DNA of 64,000 bases from Streptomyces brasiliensis (GCF_014647875.1 NZ_BMQA01000019.1:62001-126000), one strand, 5' to 3'; shown: positions 25,019-33,931, counted from the first letter of the stretch. A program made the numbers and translations. The notes: generated by a model from the sequence alone, not told the origin.

Positions 25019-26703
25019 CACGCGACACCCGCACGGGACGAGAGGCGGGGAGCCTCTGTGATTCCCTTCTCGGACAGCTCCTTCGCCAGTTCCTCACGGA
25101 GACGGAACTTGCGGATCTTCGTACCCGACATGGGCCACTCCGTCACGAATCTCACATACCGCGGGACCTTGAAGGTCGCGATCCTGCCGACGCAGTACTC
25201 GATCAGTTCCTTCTCGGTCACCACTGTGCCGTCGTTGAGCTCGACGAAGGCCGCGGGTACTTCGCCGTAGCGGCGGTCCGGGGCCGCGACCACCTGGACG
25301 AGCCGGACGGCCGGATGCCGGCTGAGGTAGTCCTCGACCTCGGCGGCGGCGACGTTCTCGCCCCCCACCTTGAGCATGTCCTTGATTCGCCCGACGAAGG
25401 TGTAGCGACCCGCCTCGTCGAGCACTCCCATGTCGCCGGTGTGGAACCACCCGTCCTGGTCGATCACCGCCTCCGTCAGCTCCGGGGCGTTGTAGTAGCC
25501 CACGAAGCAGCCCGCCCCCCGCAGCAGCGTCTCACCGTGCGTGCCCGCAGGAGCGTCTTCTCCCGTGGCACGGTCGACCACGCGCACCTCGACCGTGGGC
25601 ATCGGGTAGCCGCCGGTCGTGAGCCGTATCTCCGGCGGATCGGTCGGCCGGTTGAAGGCGAAGTACGACGCCGTCTCCGTCATCCCGCTGGACTGCATGT
25701 TGACCGCGGTCGGCAGTCGCTCCTGCATGATGCGCTGCTTCTCCGGCACACCGGCGGTCTGTACGATCCGCAGTGCCGAGAGGTCGGTGGACGCGAAGTC
25801 GGGGTGGTCGAGGACCGGAAGCCAGAGCGGTTCGAAGACCGGCATGGCGACGGTGACACGCTCTGCCGACAGTTGGTGAAGAGCACGGCCGGCCTCGAAG
25901 GTCCTGGCATGTATGTACGTGGCGCCGGCCGACAGGCAGGCGAGCAACGACATGAGCCCGCCCGTGTGGAACATCGGGAGTGGTGTCCAGAACCTGTCGT
26001 CCGGCGTCAGCCCGTAGCAGTGTGCGCCGACGCAGCGAGCCTGCGCCACTACGGCGCGGTGCGTGAGCACCGCCCCCTTCGGACTCGCCGTGGTCCCGGA
26101 TGTATACATGATCATCGCCGGCTGGTCGGCGTGTATCCGGCCGCGCCGCTCGGTCAGTTCCGCACCGTCGACATGTTCCGCGGCCGCGGCGACCTCGTCG
26201 GGCGGCACCGTTCCGGGCAGGGGCTCTCCGTCCAGCCACAGCACGGCGGTGAGAGACGGCGCCGCGTGCAGCTGCAACGCCCTCGGGTCCTGCTCCGCGA
26301 GGTCGGGGAAGACGGACGGGAAAAGTCCGTGGGCCGCCGACGCGTCGGGGCCGTCCGTCGGACTACCCGCGGTGAGCAGCACTCTGGCGTCGCAGTCCGC
26401 GACGACATGGCCGAGCTCCGTCTCCTTGAACCGCAGGTTGATCGGGACGCTGGTGGCACCGGCCAGGGCGGTGCCGAGGATCGCGACCGCGTAGAGCGCA
26501 CTGTTGGGCAGCATGACGGCGACCTTGTCGCCCTCCTCGACACCAAGTGAGACCAGCGCGCGGCCGAGGCGGTCCGCCCGTTCCGAGAGTTCCCGCCAGG
26601 TCAGCCTGGCCTCGGGAAAGACGAGGCCTTCCGCCCCGGGATCGGCCGCCAGCCGCTCCTCGAGCAGACTGGGCAGGACGTCGGCCCTTGGCAACTCGGT
26701 CAT
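25018..26703 (-). CDS. Acyl-CoA synthetase (AMP-binding)
   Basis: A 561-residue ANL ligase. ATP loop YTSGTTASPKG begins near residue 200; later motifs are SSGMTET, GGYPMPTVEVRVVD, and GRIKDMLKVGGENVAA. The C-terminal lysine segment reads WPMSGTKIRKFRLR, with Thr where many ligases have Gly. The ligases at 57178 and 62660 share the DMLKVGGENVAA block and are closer relatives than the one at 16991. A GTG at 26706 directly before the ATG is an alternative start; AAGGA lies upstream. Likely co-transcribed with the SDR at 26874 from the site A promoter. Confidence 0.92.
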   Translation of the reverse strand: MTELPRADVLPSLLEERLAADPGAEGLVFPEARLTWRELSERADRLGRALVSLGVEEGDKVAVMLPNSALYAVAILGTALAGATSVPINLRFKETELGHVVADCDARVLLTAGSPTDGPDASAAHGLFPSVFPDLAEQDPRALQLHAAPSLTAVLWLDGEPLPGTVPPDEVAAAAEHVDGAELTERRGRIHADQPAMIMYTSGTTASPKGAVLTHRAVVAQARCVGAHCYGLTPDDRFWTPLPMFHTGGLMSLLACLSAGATYIHARTFEAGRALHQLSAERVTVAMPVFEPLWLPVLDHPDFASTDLSALRIVQTAGVPEKQRIMQERLPTAVNMQSSGMTETASYFAFNRPTDPPEIRLTTGGYPMPTVEVRVVDRATGEDAPAGTHGETLLRGAGCFVGYYNAPELTEAVIDQDGWFHTGDMGVLDEAGRYTFVGRIKDMLKVGGENVAAAEVEDYLSRHPAVRLVQVVAAPDRRYGEVPAAFVELNDGTVVTEKELIEYCVGRIATFKVPRYVRFVTEWPMSGTKIRKFRLREELAKELSEKGITEAPRLSSRAGVA

Positions 26704-26873
26704 CACCGTGTTCCTTCCAGCAGTTGAGGTGTCCGGGCGCGCAATGCCGAGTACGTCGCTGATCGTTCCGGTGAGCGGGTACGGCGACGTGCGGCAGGCG
26801 CCAACGTCGGGCCGGGCGGTCAGCCGGCAACCAGGGACGGGAGAGCGTGGGTTTCTCCCTGGACCGCGCGCCG

Positions 26874-27797
26874 CTATTCGCCGACGAGTGCGCGGGTGTT
26901 GCCGAGCTCCGCGAGCCGTTGATTGATCAGGCGGACCTCCTCCTGCATACGCTCCAGTTCGTGGCCGGGGCGGAGGTCTCGGATGGTGTCGAAGCCGGCC
27001 GCGATCTCCTCGACCGTGGGCGGATTCGGACCGGGTGAGATCCAGCCGTCCCCGAGCACCGTGGCCACCCGCGCATAGCGGCCTCCCGCAGCCGAGTAGA
27101 CACCGCCTGTACCCGCCGCGTCGGATCCGGCCAGGAAGACGGCGAACGGGGCCACGTACTCCGCTGCGGCCCGTCGGCCCATGGGGGCGAAGAACTCCTC
27201 GGCGCCCTTGGTGCGCCCCGGATTGGTGTCCGCCATCGGCGCCAGGGCGTTCACCCGGATTCCATGCTCGGCTCCCTCGATGGCGAGCACGTGGGACAGG
27301 CCGAGGATTCCTCCCTTGGCGGCGGCATAGGACGCCATCCCCGCCATCCCGAACAGGCCGATGGTGGAGACGGTGTTGAGGATGCTCCCGCCGCCCTGCT
27401 CGGCCATGCGCCTGAACGCGGCCCGGGAGGTGAGAAACGTGCCCATCAGATGCACGTCCACCATGCGCCGGAAATCCTCGTGGGCCTGCTCGACCAGCGA
27501 ACCTCCGTAGACGATCCCGGCGTTGTTGACGAGCGCGTCCACCCTGCCGAAGTGCGCGACCGCTGTGTCCACGACGGCCTCGGCACCCTCCGGATCGGCC
27601 ACCGAGTACGGCGCGCTCACCGCGGCCGCGCCGGTGCCGCGCAGTTGCTCCGCCACCCGCTCGGCGAGAGGCTCACCGCTCTCGTCGGTGGCGATGTCGT
27701 TGACCACCACGTGGGCACCCTCGCGGGCGAATGCGTCGGCGTAGGCGCGGCCGAGTCCTTTTCCGGCACCGGTGACTATGACGGTCCTGCCCTGCAT
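26874..27797 (-). CDS. SDR family oxidoreductase with C-terminal extension
   Basis: A 307-residue SDR, about 50 residues longer than the classical type. TGAGKGLG and the catalytic YAAAK are present, with NNAG intact. The extension (after about residue 240) includes VATVLGDGWISPGPNPPTVEEIAAG, resembling the tail of peroxisomal multifunctional enzyme type 2-like 3-hydroxyacyl-CoA dehydrogenases. A 3-hydroxyacyl-CoA dehydrogenase role is therefore reasonable. The ATG at 27797 is chosen because a longer frame runs through the site A operator. First gene of the operon 27797-23072. Confidence 0.88.
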   Translation of the reverse strand: MQGRTVIVTGAGKGLGRAYADAFAREGAHVVVNDIATDESGEPLAERVAEQLRGTGAAAVSAPYSVADPEGAEAVVDTAVAHFGRVDALVNNAGIVYGGSLVEQAHEDFRRMVDVHLMGTFLTSRAAFRRMAEQGGGSILNTVSTIGLFGMAGMASYAAAKGGILGLSHVLAIEGAEHGIRVNALAPMADTNPGRTKGAEEFFAPMGRRAAAEYVAPFAVFLAGSDAAGTGGVYSAAGGRYARVATVLGDGWISPGPNPPTVEEIAAGFDTIRDLRPGHELERMQEEVRLINQRLAELGNTRALVGE

Positions 27798-27859
27798 GGG
27801 GAATCCTCTTCCGCCGAGGTTTCTTCGGACGCTGCACGCAGAATCGACGCAATAGTCCG

Positions 27860-27873
27860 ACCAACCGTTTGGT
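27860..27873. promoter_or_regulatory. Operator of the ACCAAnCGnTTGGT family (site A)
   Basis: ACCAACCGTTTGGT matches all 12 fixed consensus positions. It lies 63 bp upstream of the SDR start at 27797 and controls the operon SDR, CoA ligase, flavoprotein reductase. Confidence 0.7.
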
Positions 27874-27966
27874 GTAATGTTTTCTAGGTCCATCCGACAT
27901 CGAATGTCAACAGGGGCGTCGGCCCCGTGGACTCGACACCCGCGGGAACGTCGGCCGGCCCGGGCG

Positions 27967-28737
27967 TCAGACGCTGAAACCACCGTCCACGTCGAGGCAT
28001 TGCCCGGTGATGTACCGGGCGCGCGAGGATGCGAGAAAGACGACCGCCTCCGCCACGTCCCGAGCCTTGCCGAACCGCCGGAGCGGGACGCGCTTGAGTG
28101 CGAACTCCTGCGCCTGCTCGCCGAAGTCGCCGTTGTCGATGATCGCTCCGCCGATGCCCTCTTCGAGGATTCCGGGCCCGACGCAGTTCGCCCGGACGCC
28201 GTAGCGCCCCTCCTCGGCGGCGATGGCCTTGACCAGGGCCTCGACAGCCGCCTTGGGGCTCGCCGACAGGCAGTCGCGCACCGGGTACTGGCGGACCGCC
28301 ACGGTGGTCACCGCGACCAGCGACCCCCGGGAGGCGCGCAGATGGGGCAGGACGGCCTTGGCCAGGTTGAAGAAGGCGACGTACTCGTCGTCGACGTGCC
28401 TGCGGAACAGGTCCGCGTCGATGTCGGTCAGGTAGCGCTGGGGGATCAGCGGTCCGGAGGCGTGCACGACGGCGTCCAGGCCGCCGAGCGCCGTCGCCAG
28501 TTCCGCCACGCATCGCATGGCGGCGTCGGTGTCGGACAGGTCGACCGCGCGGGACTCCACCGGCCGGCCGGTCTCGTCGTGGAGCTGTGCCGCCAGCAGC
28601 TGGGCCGATTCCGCGTTCGAGCGGTAGGTGAAGGCGATGTCGTTGCCGCTCCCGGCGAGGAGCCGGCAGGTCTCGGAACCGATCGCGCCGGTACCGCCGG
28701 TGACGAGGACGCGAGGCCGACGGGGCGGGGTCTCCAT
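27967..28737 (-). CDS. Divergent SDR protein lacking the catalytic tyrosine
   Basis: A 256-residue SDR-fold protein. The cofactor motif TGGTGAIG (from about residue 14) is intact, but the active-site YxxxK is replaced: DCLSASPK puts Ser158 four residues before Lys162, with no Tyr nearby. Its paralogue at 32881 has the same change, DVLSSGPK, so this is a family trait and not a random mutation. Shared tail pattern AAEEGRYGVRAN and GPGILEEG. It may bind NAD(P) and a substrate without normal dehydrogenase chemistry, or use another residue. Neighbour of the site A operon. Confidence 0.85.
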   Translation of the reverse strand: METPPRRPRVLVTGGTGAIGSETCRLLAGSGNDIAFTYRSNAESAQLLAAQLHDETGRPVESRAVDLSDTDAAMRCVAELATALGGLDAVVHASGPLIPQRYLTDIDADLFRRHVDDEYVAFFNLAKAVLPHLRASRGSLVAVTTVAVRQYPVRDCLSASPKAAVEALVKAIAAEEGRYGVRANCVGPGILEEGIGGAIIDNGDFGEQAQEFALKRVPLRRFGKARDVAEAVVFLASSRARYITGQCLDVDGGFSV

Positions 28738-29092
28738 GGCTGGGCCCTTTCGGTGAGGTGGTTCTTCTCTGGACGCGGCGACGCGCGGGGCCGCGGTGAG
28801 CCGTCGGCCGGGGGCGTCTCAGCCGCCCAGGGGCGGGGGAGGGCGGCGACGGTCTTGCCGGGCTGGAGGGAGCCGCGCTTCTGGCTGGTGCTGTCGATGA
28901 GGATCGAGGACCGCAGGCGAAGCGCTTGCCGTGCCGGGCCGGGATCCGGTCCAGCAGGTGATCCAACGCGCCGGCGGCGACGGTCTTACACGTCTGCACC
29001 GCACGTCAGCCGCAGTGGCGGAGAACGTGCTGCGTCCGGCGTGACTGCTTGGCCGGCCCCGTGCGGTCGCTGTCGCGTCGCCGCCCGACACC
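28738..29092. other. Intergenic stretch of about 350 bp without a supported gene
   Basis: Between the SDR at 27967 and the promoter at 29093. Short frames exist on both strands, one minus-strand frame with LLDRIPARHGKRFACGP, but none has a convincing start, Shine-Dalgarno sequence or recognisable family. It may be gene debris. Nothing further can be supported. Confidence 0.4.
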
Positions 29093-29122
29093 TTGTCTCT
29101 CCTCGCGGCCGGACCCTAAGAT
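29093..29122 (+). promoter_or_regulatory. Candidate promoter of the VOC-SDR operon
   Basis: TTGTCT at 29093-29098, an 18-bp spacer and TAAGAT at 29117-29122, followed after 3 bp by the site B operator. The operator would overlap the start of transcription. Confidence 0.45.
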
Positions 29123-29125
29123 ACT

Positions 29126-29139
29126 ATCAAACGGTTGGT
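29126..29139. promoter_or_regulatory. Operator of the ACCAAnCGnTTGGT family (site B)
   Basis: ATCAAACGGTTGGT matches 11 of 12 fixed positions. It lies 32 bp before the GTG of the VOC gene at 29172. Confidence 0.65.
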
Positions 29140-29171
29140 TGGTAATGGTCGGTGCGCCCCGGGAGGCAGCG

Positions 29172-29801
29172 GTGCCGAAGGTTTTGTCTGAGGCAGTTCC
29201 GGACGCGGTTCCGGAAGCAGTTGGGGACGCGGTCGGGGTCCGTCGGCTCGATCATGTCGCTCTCGCCGTCCGGGACCTCGACCGTGCCTGGGCGATGTTC
29301 GGCGAGACTCTCGGCGGTCGGTTCGTCACCGGCGGGGACAACGACGAGACCGGCATCCGGCTGCTGCACCTGCACCTCGGTGGTTTCAAGATCGAGCTCA
29401 TGCAGCCGCTGCGTGCCGACTCGCTCGTGTCCCACACGCTCGATCGGCGCGGCGAGGGAATGCACCATGTGACCTTCGTGGTGGACGACCTCGGTACGAC
29501 CGTCGACGTCCTTCCGGTCGCGGGCTATCCGCTGACCGGCACGGACCTGTCCAACCCGGTCTGGCGAGAGACGTTCGTCAGACCGTCGGCCACCCAGGGC
29601 GCCCTGGTCCAGTTCGTCGACACCACTCGCGACTGGAGCCAGGGCGTCGACGGAGTCGACCTCGACACCGTGCTGCGGGGCGGCGCGGTGTTCCGCGGTG
29701 CCGTTCCCTGTGTGCGCCGCGCCGCCCAGAGGCCTGCCGATGCCGTTCGCGCAGCTTTTGATGACGTCCCGCAGCGCATCGAGGGGGTGTCTCATGACTG
29801 A
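29172..29801 (+). CDS. VOC family protein (methylmalonyl-CoA epimerase-like)
   Basis: A 209-residue vicinal-oxygen-chelate protein. The GTG at 29172 is chosen because GGGAGG lies 5 bp upstream; an ATG at 29145 has none and sits beside the operator. The first half begins RRLDHVALAVRDL with the metal-binding His, and the second MHHVTFVVDDL; GGFKIELMQPL carries the metal-binding Glu. This resembles methylmalonyl-CoA epimerases, but the surrounding pathway suggests an epimerase or isomerase for another CoA ester. Paralogue at 58873. Its stop overlaps the SDR start. Confidence 0.87.
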   Translation: MPKVLSEAVPDAVPEAVGDAVGVRRLDHVALAVRDLDRAWAMFGETLGGRFVTGGDNDETGIRLLHLHLGGFKIELMQPLRADSLVSHTLDRRGEGMHHVTFVVDDLGTTVDVLPVAGYPLTGTDLSNPVWRETFVRPSATQGALVQFVDTTRDWSQGVDGVDLDTVLRGGAVFRGAVPCVRRAAQRPADAVRAAFDDVPQRIEGVSHD

Positions 29802-30543
29802 AGGTGCCACGGAGACTGAGGTGTTCGCCGGACGGACGGTGGTCGTCACCGGCGCCGGTGGAGGCGTCGGTCAGATCCTGGTGCGCGGCTTCGGCGGGCA
29901 GGGAGCGCGTGTCGTGGCCGTCGACCGCGACACCGCGGCGCTGGACCGTCTGAAGGCGGACACAGACGTCGTGTGCGTGCCGGCCGACGTCTCGAAGGCC
30001 GAGGACGTCAGGCGCGTCGTGGGCGAGGCCGGCGAGGTGGACATCCTGGTCAACAACGCCGGTGTCATCGATCGCCTCGGCATGGCGCACGAGGTGGCCG
30101 TGGAGGAGTGGCACAGACTGCTCGACATCAACCTGACCGGGCCCTTCCTCTTCTGCAACACCGTCCTGCCGGGCATGCTGGAGCGCGGGCGCGGCGTCAT
30201 CGTCAACGTCGCCTCGGTCGCCGGGGTACGCGGAGGCCGCGCCGGGGCGGCGTACACCGTCTCCAAGCATGGTCTCGTCGGGCTGACGAAGAACATCGCC
30301 GCGACCCTGGGGGACCGCGGCATCCGGAGCAACGCCGTGTGCCCTGGATCCATCCAGACGGGTATGCAGGACGTCACCGACGCCTTCCCGTCCGCGCTCG
30401 AGGCGCTCTCGCGCGACAGGCGCAAGCCGGCCCCGGCGCTGCCCGAGGAGATCGCCTCGGTTGTCATGTTCCTCGCGTCGGACGCCGCTGCGCGCATCAA
30501 CGGGGTCGCGCTGCCCGTCGACTCGGGGTCGCTGGCGTTCTGA
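29794..30543 (+). CDS. SDR family oxidoreductase
   Basis: A 249-residue classical SDR starting at ATG 29794, overlapping the VOC stop by 8 bp. TGAGGGVG, NNAG and catalytic YTVSK are all present, with INGVALPVDSG at the end. Expected to oxidise or reduce a hydroxyacyl or cyclic alcohol substrate with NAD(P). Together with the VOC gene it forms a two-gene unit under site B; the molybdoenzyme gene starts 91 bp later and may be read from the same promoter. Confidence 0.89.
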   Translation: MTEGATETEVFAGRTVVVTGAGGGVGQILVRGFGGQGARVVAVDRDTAALDRLKADTDVVCVPADVSKAEDVRRVVGEAGEVDILVNNAGVIDRLGMAHEVAVEEWHRLLDINLTGPFLFCNTVLPGMLERGRGVIVNVASVAGVRGGRAGAAYTVSKHGLVGLTKNIAATLGDRGIRSNAVCPGSIQTGMQDVTDAFPSALEALSRDRRKPAPALPEEIASVVMFLASDAAARINGVALPVDSGSLAF

Positions 30544-30634
30544 GCGCTGAGCCCGGTCGGGGTCTTGTTCGCTCCCCGTCGCAGGGCAGGGCCCCCGCCA
30601 GCACGTGTTCGGTTGAATATTAGGGAGCGGAACT

Positions 30635-32884
30635 GTGGCCAAGTTGACCTTTGGCGGAGACGTCAAACGTACCTTCTGCACGCTGTGCCCGCAGCACTGC
30701 GGCATGCTCATCCAGATCGACGAGGACGGCCACCCGATCGCGTTCGACGGTGACCTGCACAACCCCGTCGCCAAGGGGAAGCTGTGCATCAAGGGCACCA
30801 CCGCGATCGAGGTGCACAACCACCCGGACCGGCTCAACCACCCGATGAAGCGGGTCGGCGAACGGGGTGAGGGCAAGTGGGAGCGCATCTCCTGGGAGCA
30901 GGCCCTCGACGAGATCGCCGAGAAGCTCGCCGACATCCGCGACCGTGAGGGACCCGAGGCGCTCGCCACCCTCGGAGGTACGCACAAAACCCCCGGTGAC
31001 TGGGCGAGCTGGCGCTTCGCGTGCGACTTCGGCACCCCGAACTTCGTCAGCCAGGGCCGCAACTGCGGTGTCGGCGAGTACATCGCCGAGGTGTCGGTCT
31101 ACGGCTGGGACACCGTGTACCAGTCGCCGCACCCGGGCGTCACGAAGTGCCTCGTCATCTGGGGCTCCAACCCGGCCGAGTCCTCTCCGCCGTCCTTCGA
31201 GCGGCTCCGGGCGTGCCAGGCGCAGGGTGCCAAGCTGATCGTCGTCGACCCGCGGCGCACCAAGACCGCCGCGCGGGCGGACCTCCACCTCCAGCTGCGT
31301 CCGCGCACGGACGGCGCGCTCGCCCTCGGGTTGATCCATGTCATGATCCGCGACGACATCTACGACAAGGAGTTCGTCGAGCGGTGGTGTCTGGGCTTCG
31401 ACGAGGTGCAGGCCGAGGCCGCGAAGTGGACGCCGGAGCGTACCGAGGAGATCACCGGCGTGCCCGCCGCCGACATCGTCGAGGCCGCGCACATCTATGC
31501 CACGAGCGGTCCGGCCCGCCTCATGTTCGGTGTCGCCGCGACCCAGCTCGGTGAGGGCGCATCCCGTTCCGCCGTCCTCGGCCGGGCCATCCTGCGCGCC
31601 ATCTCGGGCAACCTCGACATCCCCGGTGGTGAGCCACTGGGCAACCCCTACGACAAGACGCACTTCGCCTGGCTCGAGAACATGAACTTCGAGAAGCTGG
31701 TCGACCACCCGCTGCGGACACGTGAGAGCGTCAACGCCCACGAGACCCGGATCACCTCGATCACCGGCTACAAGGCGTTCCGGGAGGCCACTCGGCGGAT
31801 CTACCCCGACGGGCACACCGGCACGGCGTACGTCCTCTTCGCGAGTCAGCCGGCCATCTACCGCGCGGTCGTCGAGCAGGACCCGTACCCGATCCGCGCG
31901 ATCATCGTCCAGTGCGGTGAGCCGTTGCTGTCGATGGGAGCCGGTCAGGCCGCCTACAAGGCCTTCACGAGTCCTGAGCTCGAGCTGCTCGTCGCGATGG
32001 ACATGTGGATGACGCCGACGGCGCAGCTGGCCGACTACGTCCTGCCCGCCGCCGACTTCATGGAGCGGGCGGACCTCAGCGCCCACTGGGGCATCGGCAA
32101 CTTCTTCGTTGTGGGGCAGCAGTCCGCGCAGACGATCGGTGAGCGCCGCAACGACTACGACCTCTGGGCGGGCCTCGGCCGTCGGCTCCTGGACCCCGAC
32201 AACTGGCCCGAGACGGTCGAGGGGATGTTCGACCGGTTCCTCGCTCCGTCGGGCAGGACGTACCGGGAGTGGGCCGACGGTGAGGTCAACCACCACTTCA
32301 CCCGGCCGAAGTGGCGCAAGTACGAGGAGCACGGCTTCGCCACCCCGTCGGGCAAGGTCGAGCTCGTGCCCAGCATGTTCGAGAGGTTCGACATCGATCC
32401 CTCGCCCGTCTACACCGGGCCGCCCTACTCGATCCCGGACGCGCCGGAGGACGAGTACCCGCTCCAGATGATCCCCGGCAGCCGGGTCCGCGAGCTGACC
32501 GCGTCGAACCTGCGGCAGAGCCGACGGCTCAACCGGCTCCACCCCGAGCCGCTCTGTGACATCCACCCGGAGACCGCCGAGCGGTGGGGCATCACCGACG
32601 GCGAGTGGATGGTCATTCAACGGCCGGAGGGCGAGATCCGCCAGCGTGCCCGCTTCGACGCGACGATGCGCAAGGACACCATCAACCCCGACGGGTACTG
32701 GTGGGAGCCGAGCCAGGCGCCCAACGAACCGCACTTGTCGGGTGTCTGGGTCTCGAACGCCAATGCCATCACACCCGGCGACCCGAAGCTCTCGAACTTC
32801 GCGGGGGACCAGCCCCTGCGCGGTGCCCGCTGCCGGATCCGGGCCGCCCAGGCGCCTGTTGCGGTCATGCCGGTGACGCCATGA
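30635..32884 (+). CDS. Molybdopterin oxidoreductase family enzyme, acetylene-hydratase-like
   Basis: A 749-residue DMSO-reductase-superfamily protein with a GTG start after AGGGAGCGG. The N-terminal [4Fe-4S] motif is Cys15-x2-Cys18-x3-Cys22 with Cys51 in LCIKG. NCGVGEY puts Cys144 at the expected metal-ligand position; in acetylene hydratase the tungsten ligand is Cys141. Later motifs: WGSNPAESSP, VVDPRRTKTA (pterin binding) and a C-terminal PGSRVRELTASNLRQS domain. No twin-arginine signal, so it is cytoplasmic. It may hydrate, hydroxylate or oxidise a substrate; redox partners could be FdxA (40913). Its stop overlaps the next SDR. Confidence 0.88.
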   Translation: MAKLTFGGDVKRTFCTLCPQHCGMLIQIDEDGHPIAFDGDLHNPVAKGKLCIKGTTAIEVHNHPDRLNHPMKRVGERGEGKWERISWEQALDEIAEKLADIRDREGPEALATLGGTHKTPGDWASWRFACDFGTPNFVSQGRNCGVGEYIAEVSVYGWDTVYQSPHPGVTKCLVIWGSNPAESSPPSFERLRACQAQGAKLIVVDPRRTKTAARADLHLQLRPRTDGALALGLIHVMIRDDIYDKEFVERWCLGFDEVQAEAAKWTPERTEEITGVPAADIVEAAHIYATSGPARLMFGVAATQLGEGASRSAVLGRAILRAISGNLDIPGGEPLGNPYDKTHFAWLENMNFEKLVDHPLRTRESVNAHETRITSITGYKAFREATRRIYPDGHTGTAYVLFASQPAIYRAVVEQDPYPIRAIIVQCGEPLLSMGAGQAAYKAFTSPELELLVAMDMWMTPTAQLADYVLPAADFMERADLSAHWGIGNFFVVGQQSAQTIGERRNDYDLWAGLGRRLLDPDNWPETVEGMFDRFLAPSGRTYREWADGEVNHHFTRPKWRKYEEHGFATPSGKVELVPSMFERFDIDPSPVYTGPPYSIPDAPEDEYPLQMIPGSRVRELTASNLRQSRRLNRLHPEPLCDIHPETAERWGITDGEWMVIQRPEGEIRQRARFDATMRKDTINPDGYWWEPSQAPNEPHLSGVWVSNANAITPGDPKLSNFAGDQPLRGARCRIRAAQAPVAVMPVTP

Positions 32885-33666
32885 GCGGGTCGGCCGCCGA
32901 GGCGTTCGGCGGGCGTGCGGGCGGGGCTCTGGTCGTCGGGGGCAGCGGTGCCATCGGCGGCGCGGTCGCCGAGCGGCTGGCGGAGATGGGCGCCGACATC
33001 ACCCTCACGTACAGCGGCAGCGCCGAGCGGGCTCACGCCCTCGCGGACCGTCTCGGAGGCCGGGGCCGCGTCGCTCGGGCGGCCAGGATGGACATGGGAG
33101 ACGCCGACCAGGTGCGGGCCGTCGTCGAGGACGCGGTGGACAAGCACGGCGGCCTGCACACCGTGGTCCTGGCCGCGTCGCCGACGAACCACCAGGTCCA
33201 CGTGAGCCGACTCGATCCCGCGCGGTACGCCGAGCAGCTCGCGGTCGACTCGGGCGGCACCTTCCGCGTCGTCTCGGCCGTGCTCCCGACGCTGCGGGAG
33301 CGCCGGGGCTCGGTCGTCGTGGTGAGCACGGTGGCCAACCGCCGGTTCGTCCTGCGGGACGTTCTGTCCTCGGGCCCCAAGGCGGCGAACGAGGCTCTCG
33401 TGCGTGCGGTGGCCGCGGAGGAGGGACGTTTCGGCGTGCGGGCCAACGCGGTCGGTGTGGGCATCCTCGACGAGGGGATGACGCAGGTTCTCGTCGACAG
33501 CGGCGACATCCGACCCGGGGATCTCGAGCACGCACTGACCCGGATACCGCTGCGCAGTTACGGGAAGGCGAGGGACATCGCGGCGGCTGTGGCGTTCCTG
33601 GCCTCCGACGACGCGCGCTACGTCACGGGTCAATGGATCGATGTCGACGGTGGGTACGGATTGTGA
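32881..33666 (+). CDS. Divergent SDR protein lacking the catalytic tyrosine (paralogue of 27967)
   Basis: A 261-residue SDR-fold protein coupled to the molybdoenzyme by a 4-bp overlap. The cofactor loop GGSGAIGG is recognisable. The active-site region DVLSSGPK has Ser163 four residues before Lys167 and no Tyr, as in the paralogue at 27967. Conserved neighbours are AAEEGRFGVRAN and GVGILDEG, plus GKARDIAAAVAFLAS. It is either a non-canonical dehydrogenase or a binding protein. Tight coupling to the molybdoenzyme suggests they act on the same compound. Confidence 0.86.
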   Translation: MSGSAAEAFGGRAGGALVVGGSGAIGGAVAERLAEMGADITLTYSGSAERAHALADRLGGRGRVARAARMDMGDADQVRAVVEDAVDKHGGLHTVVLAASPTNHQVHVSRLDPARYAEQLAVDSGGTFRVVSAVLPTLRERRGSVVVVSTVANRRFVLRDVLSSGPKAANEALVRAVAAEEGRFGVRANAVGVGILDEGMTQVLVDSGDIRPGDLEHALTRIPLRSYGKARDIAAAVAFLASDDARYVTGQWIDVDGGYGL

Positions 33667-33676
33667 CACGCAAGTG

Positions 33677-33712
33677 GGCGGGTGGACACGGCTGCGGCCG
33701 TGTCCACCCGCC
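33677..33712 (+). terminator. Hairpin terminator after SDR
   Basis: A perfect 16-bp GC-rich stem with a TGCG loop begins 10 bp after the SDR stop. No long T tract follows. It ends the operon beginning at site B. Confidence 0.7.
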
Positions 33713-33887
33713 GCTGCGGCGTTCCGGGGGACTCACCCTGGTCGGCGACCGGTGCCGCGGGGCGGGGTGGCCGGCCCCTCGTCGTCGGCGGAGCTCGGTA
33801 GTGAAGGTGATCAACGACCGGGCTCGTCACGCACTGAGCATCGCGGGCCGGCCGTAGTTCTCAGCGGCCGGTCCGGAACTGAGACGG

Positions 33888-33931
33888 GTCAGGTCACGTC
33901 GATCACCGTCTTGGCCACCGACCGGGGCTCG
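33888..33931 (-). pseudogene. Remnant of the 3' end of a zinc alcohol dehydrogenase gene
   Basis: These 44 bp match the end of the dehydrogenase gene at 39729-39772 with three mismatches, and encode the same C-terminus (SVAKTVIDVT then stop against SVVKTVIDVT). No more of the gene is present upstream, so it is a fragment left after deletion or recombination. Confidence 0.75.

Noticed and set aside
28819-29091. Possible transposase fragment in the gap before the VOC gene
   Set aside because: Short frames with Arg- and Ser-rich sequence but no HTH or DDE motif that I could recognise.
29145-29801. ATG at 29145 as the start of the VOC gene
   Set aside because: It has no Shine-Dalgarno sequence and lies only 5 bp past the operator; GTG 29172 has GGGAGG at ideal spacing.
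30605-30620. Possible tenth operator before the molybdoenzyme (GTTCGGTTGAATA)
   Set aside because: Only one half-site resembles the consensus and it matches 8 of 12 fixed positions; kept out of the site list.
30620-32734. 704-codon minus-strand frame opposite the molybdoenzyme
   Set aside because: Shadow frame; composition unlike a folded protein and no start signal.
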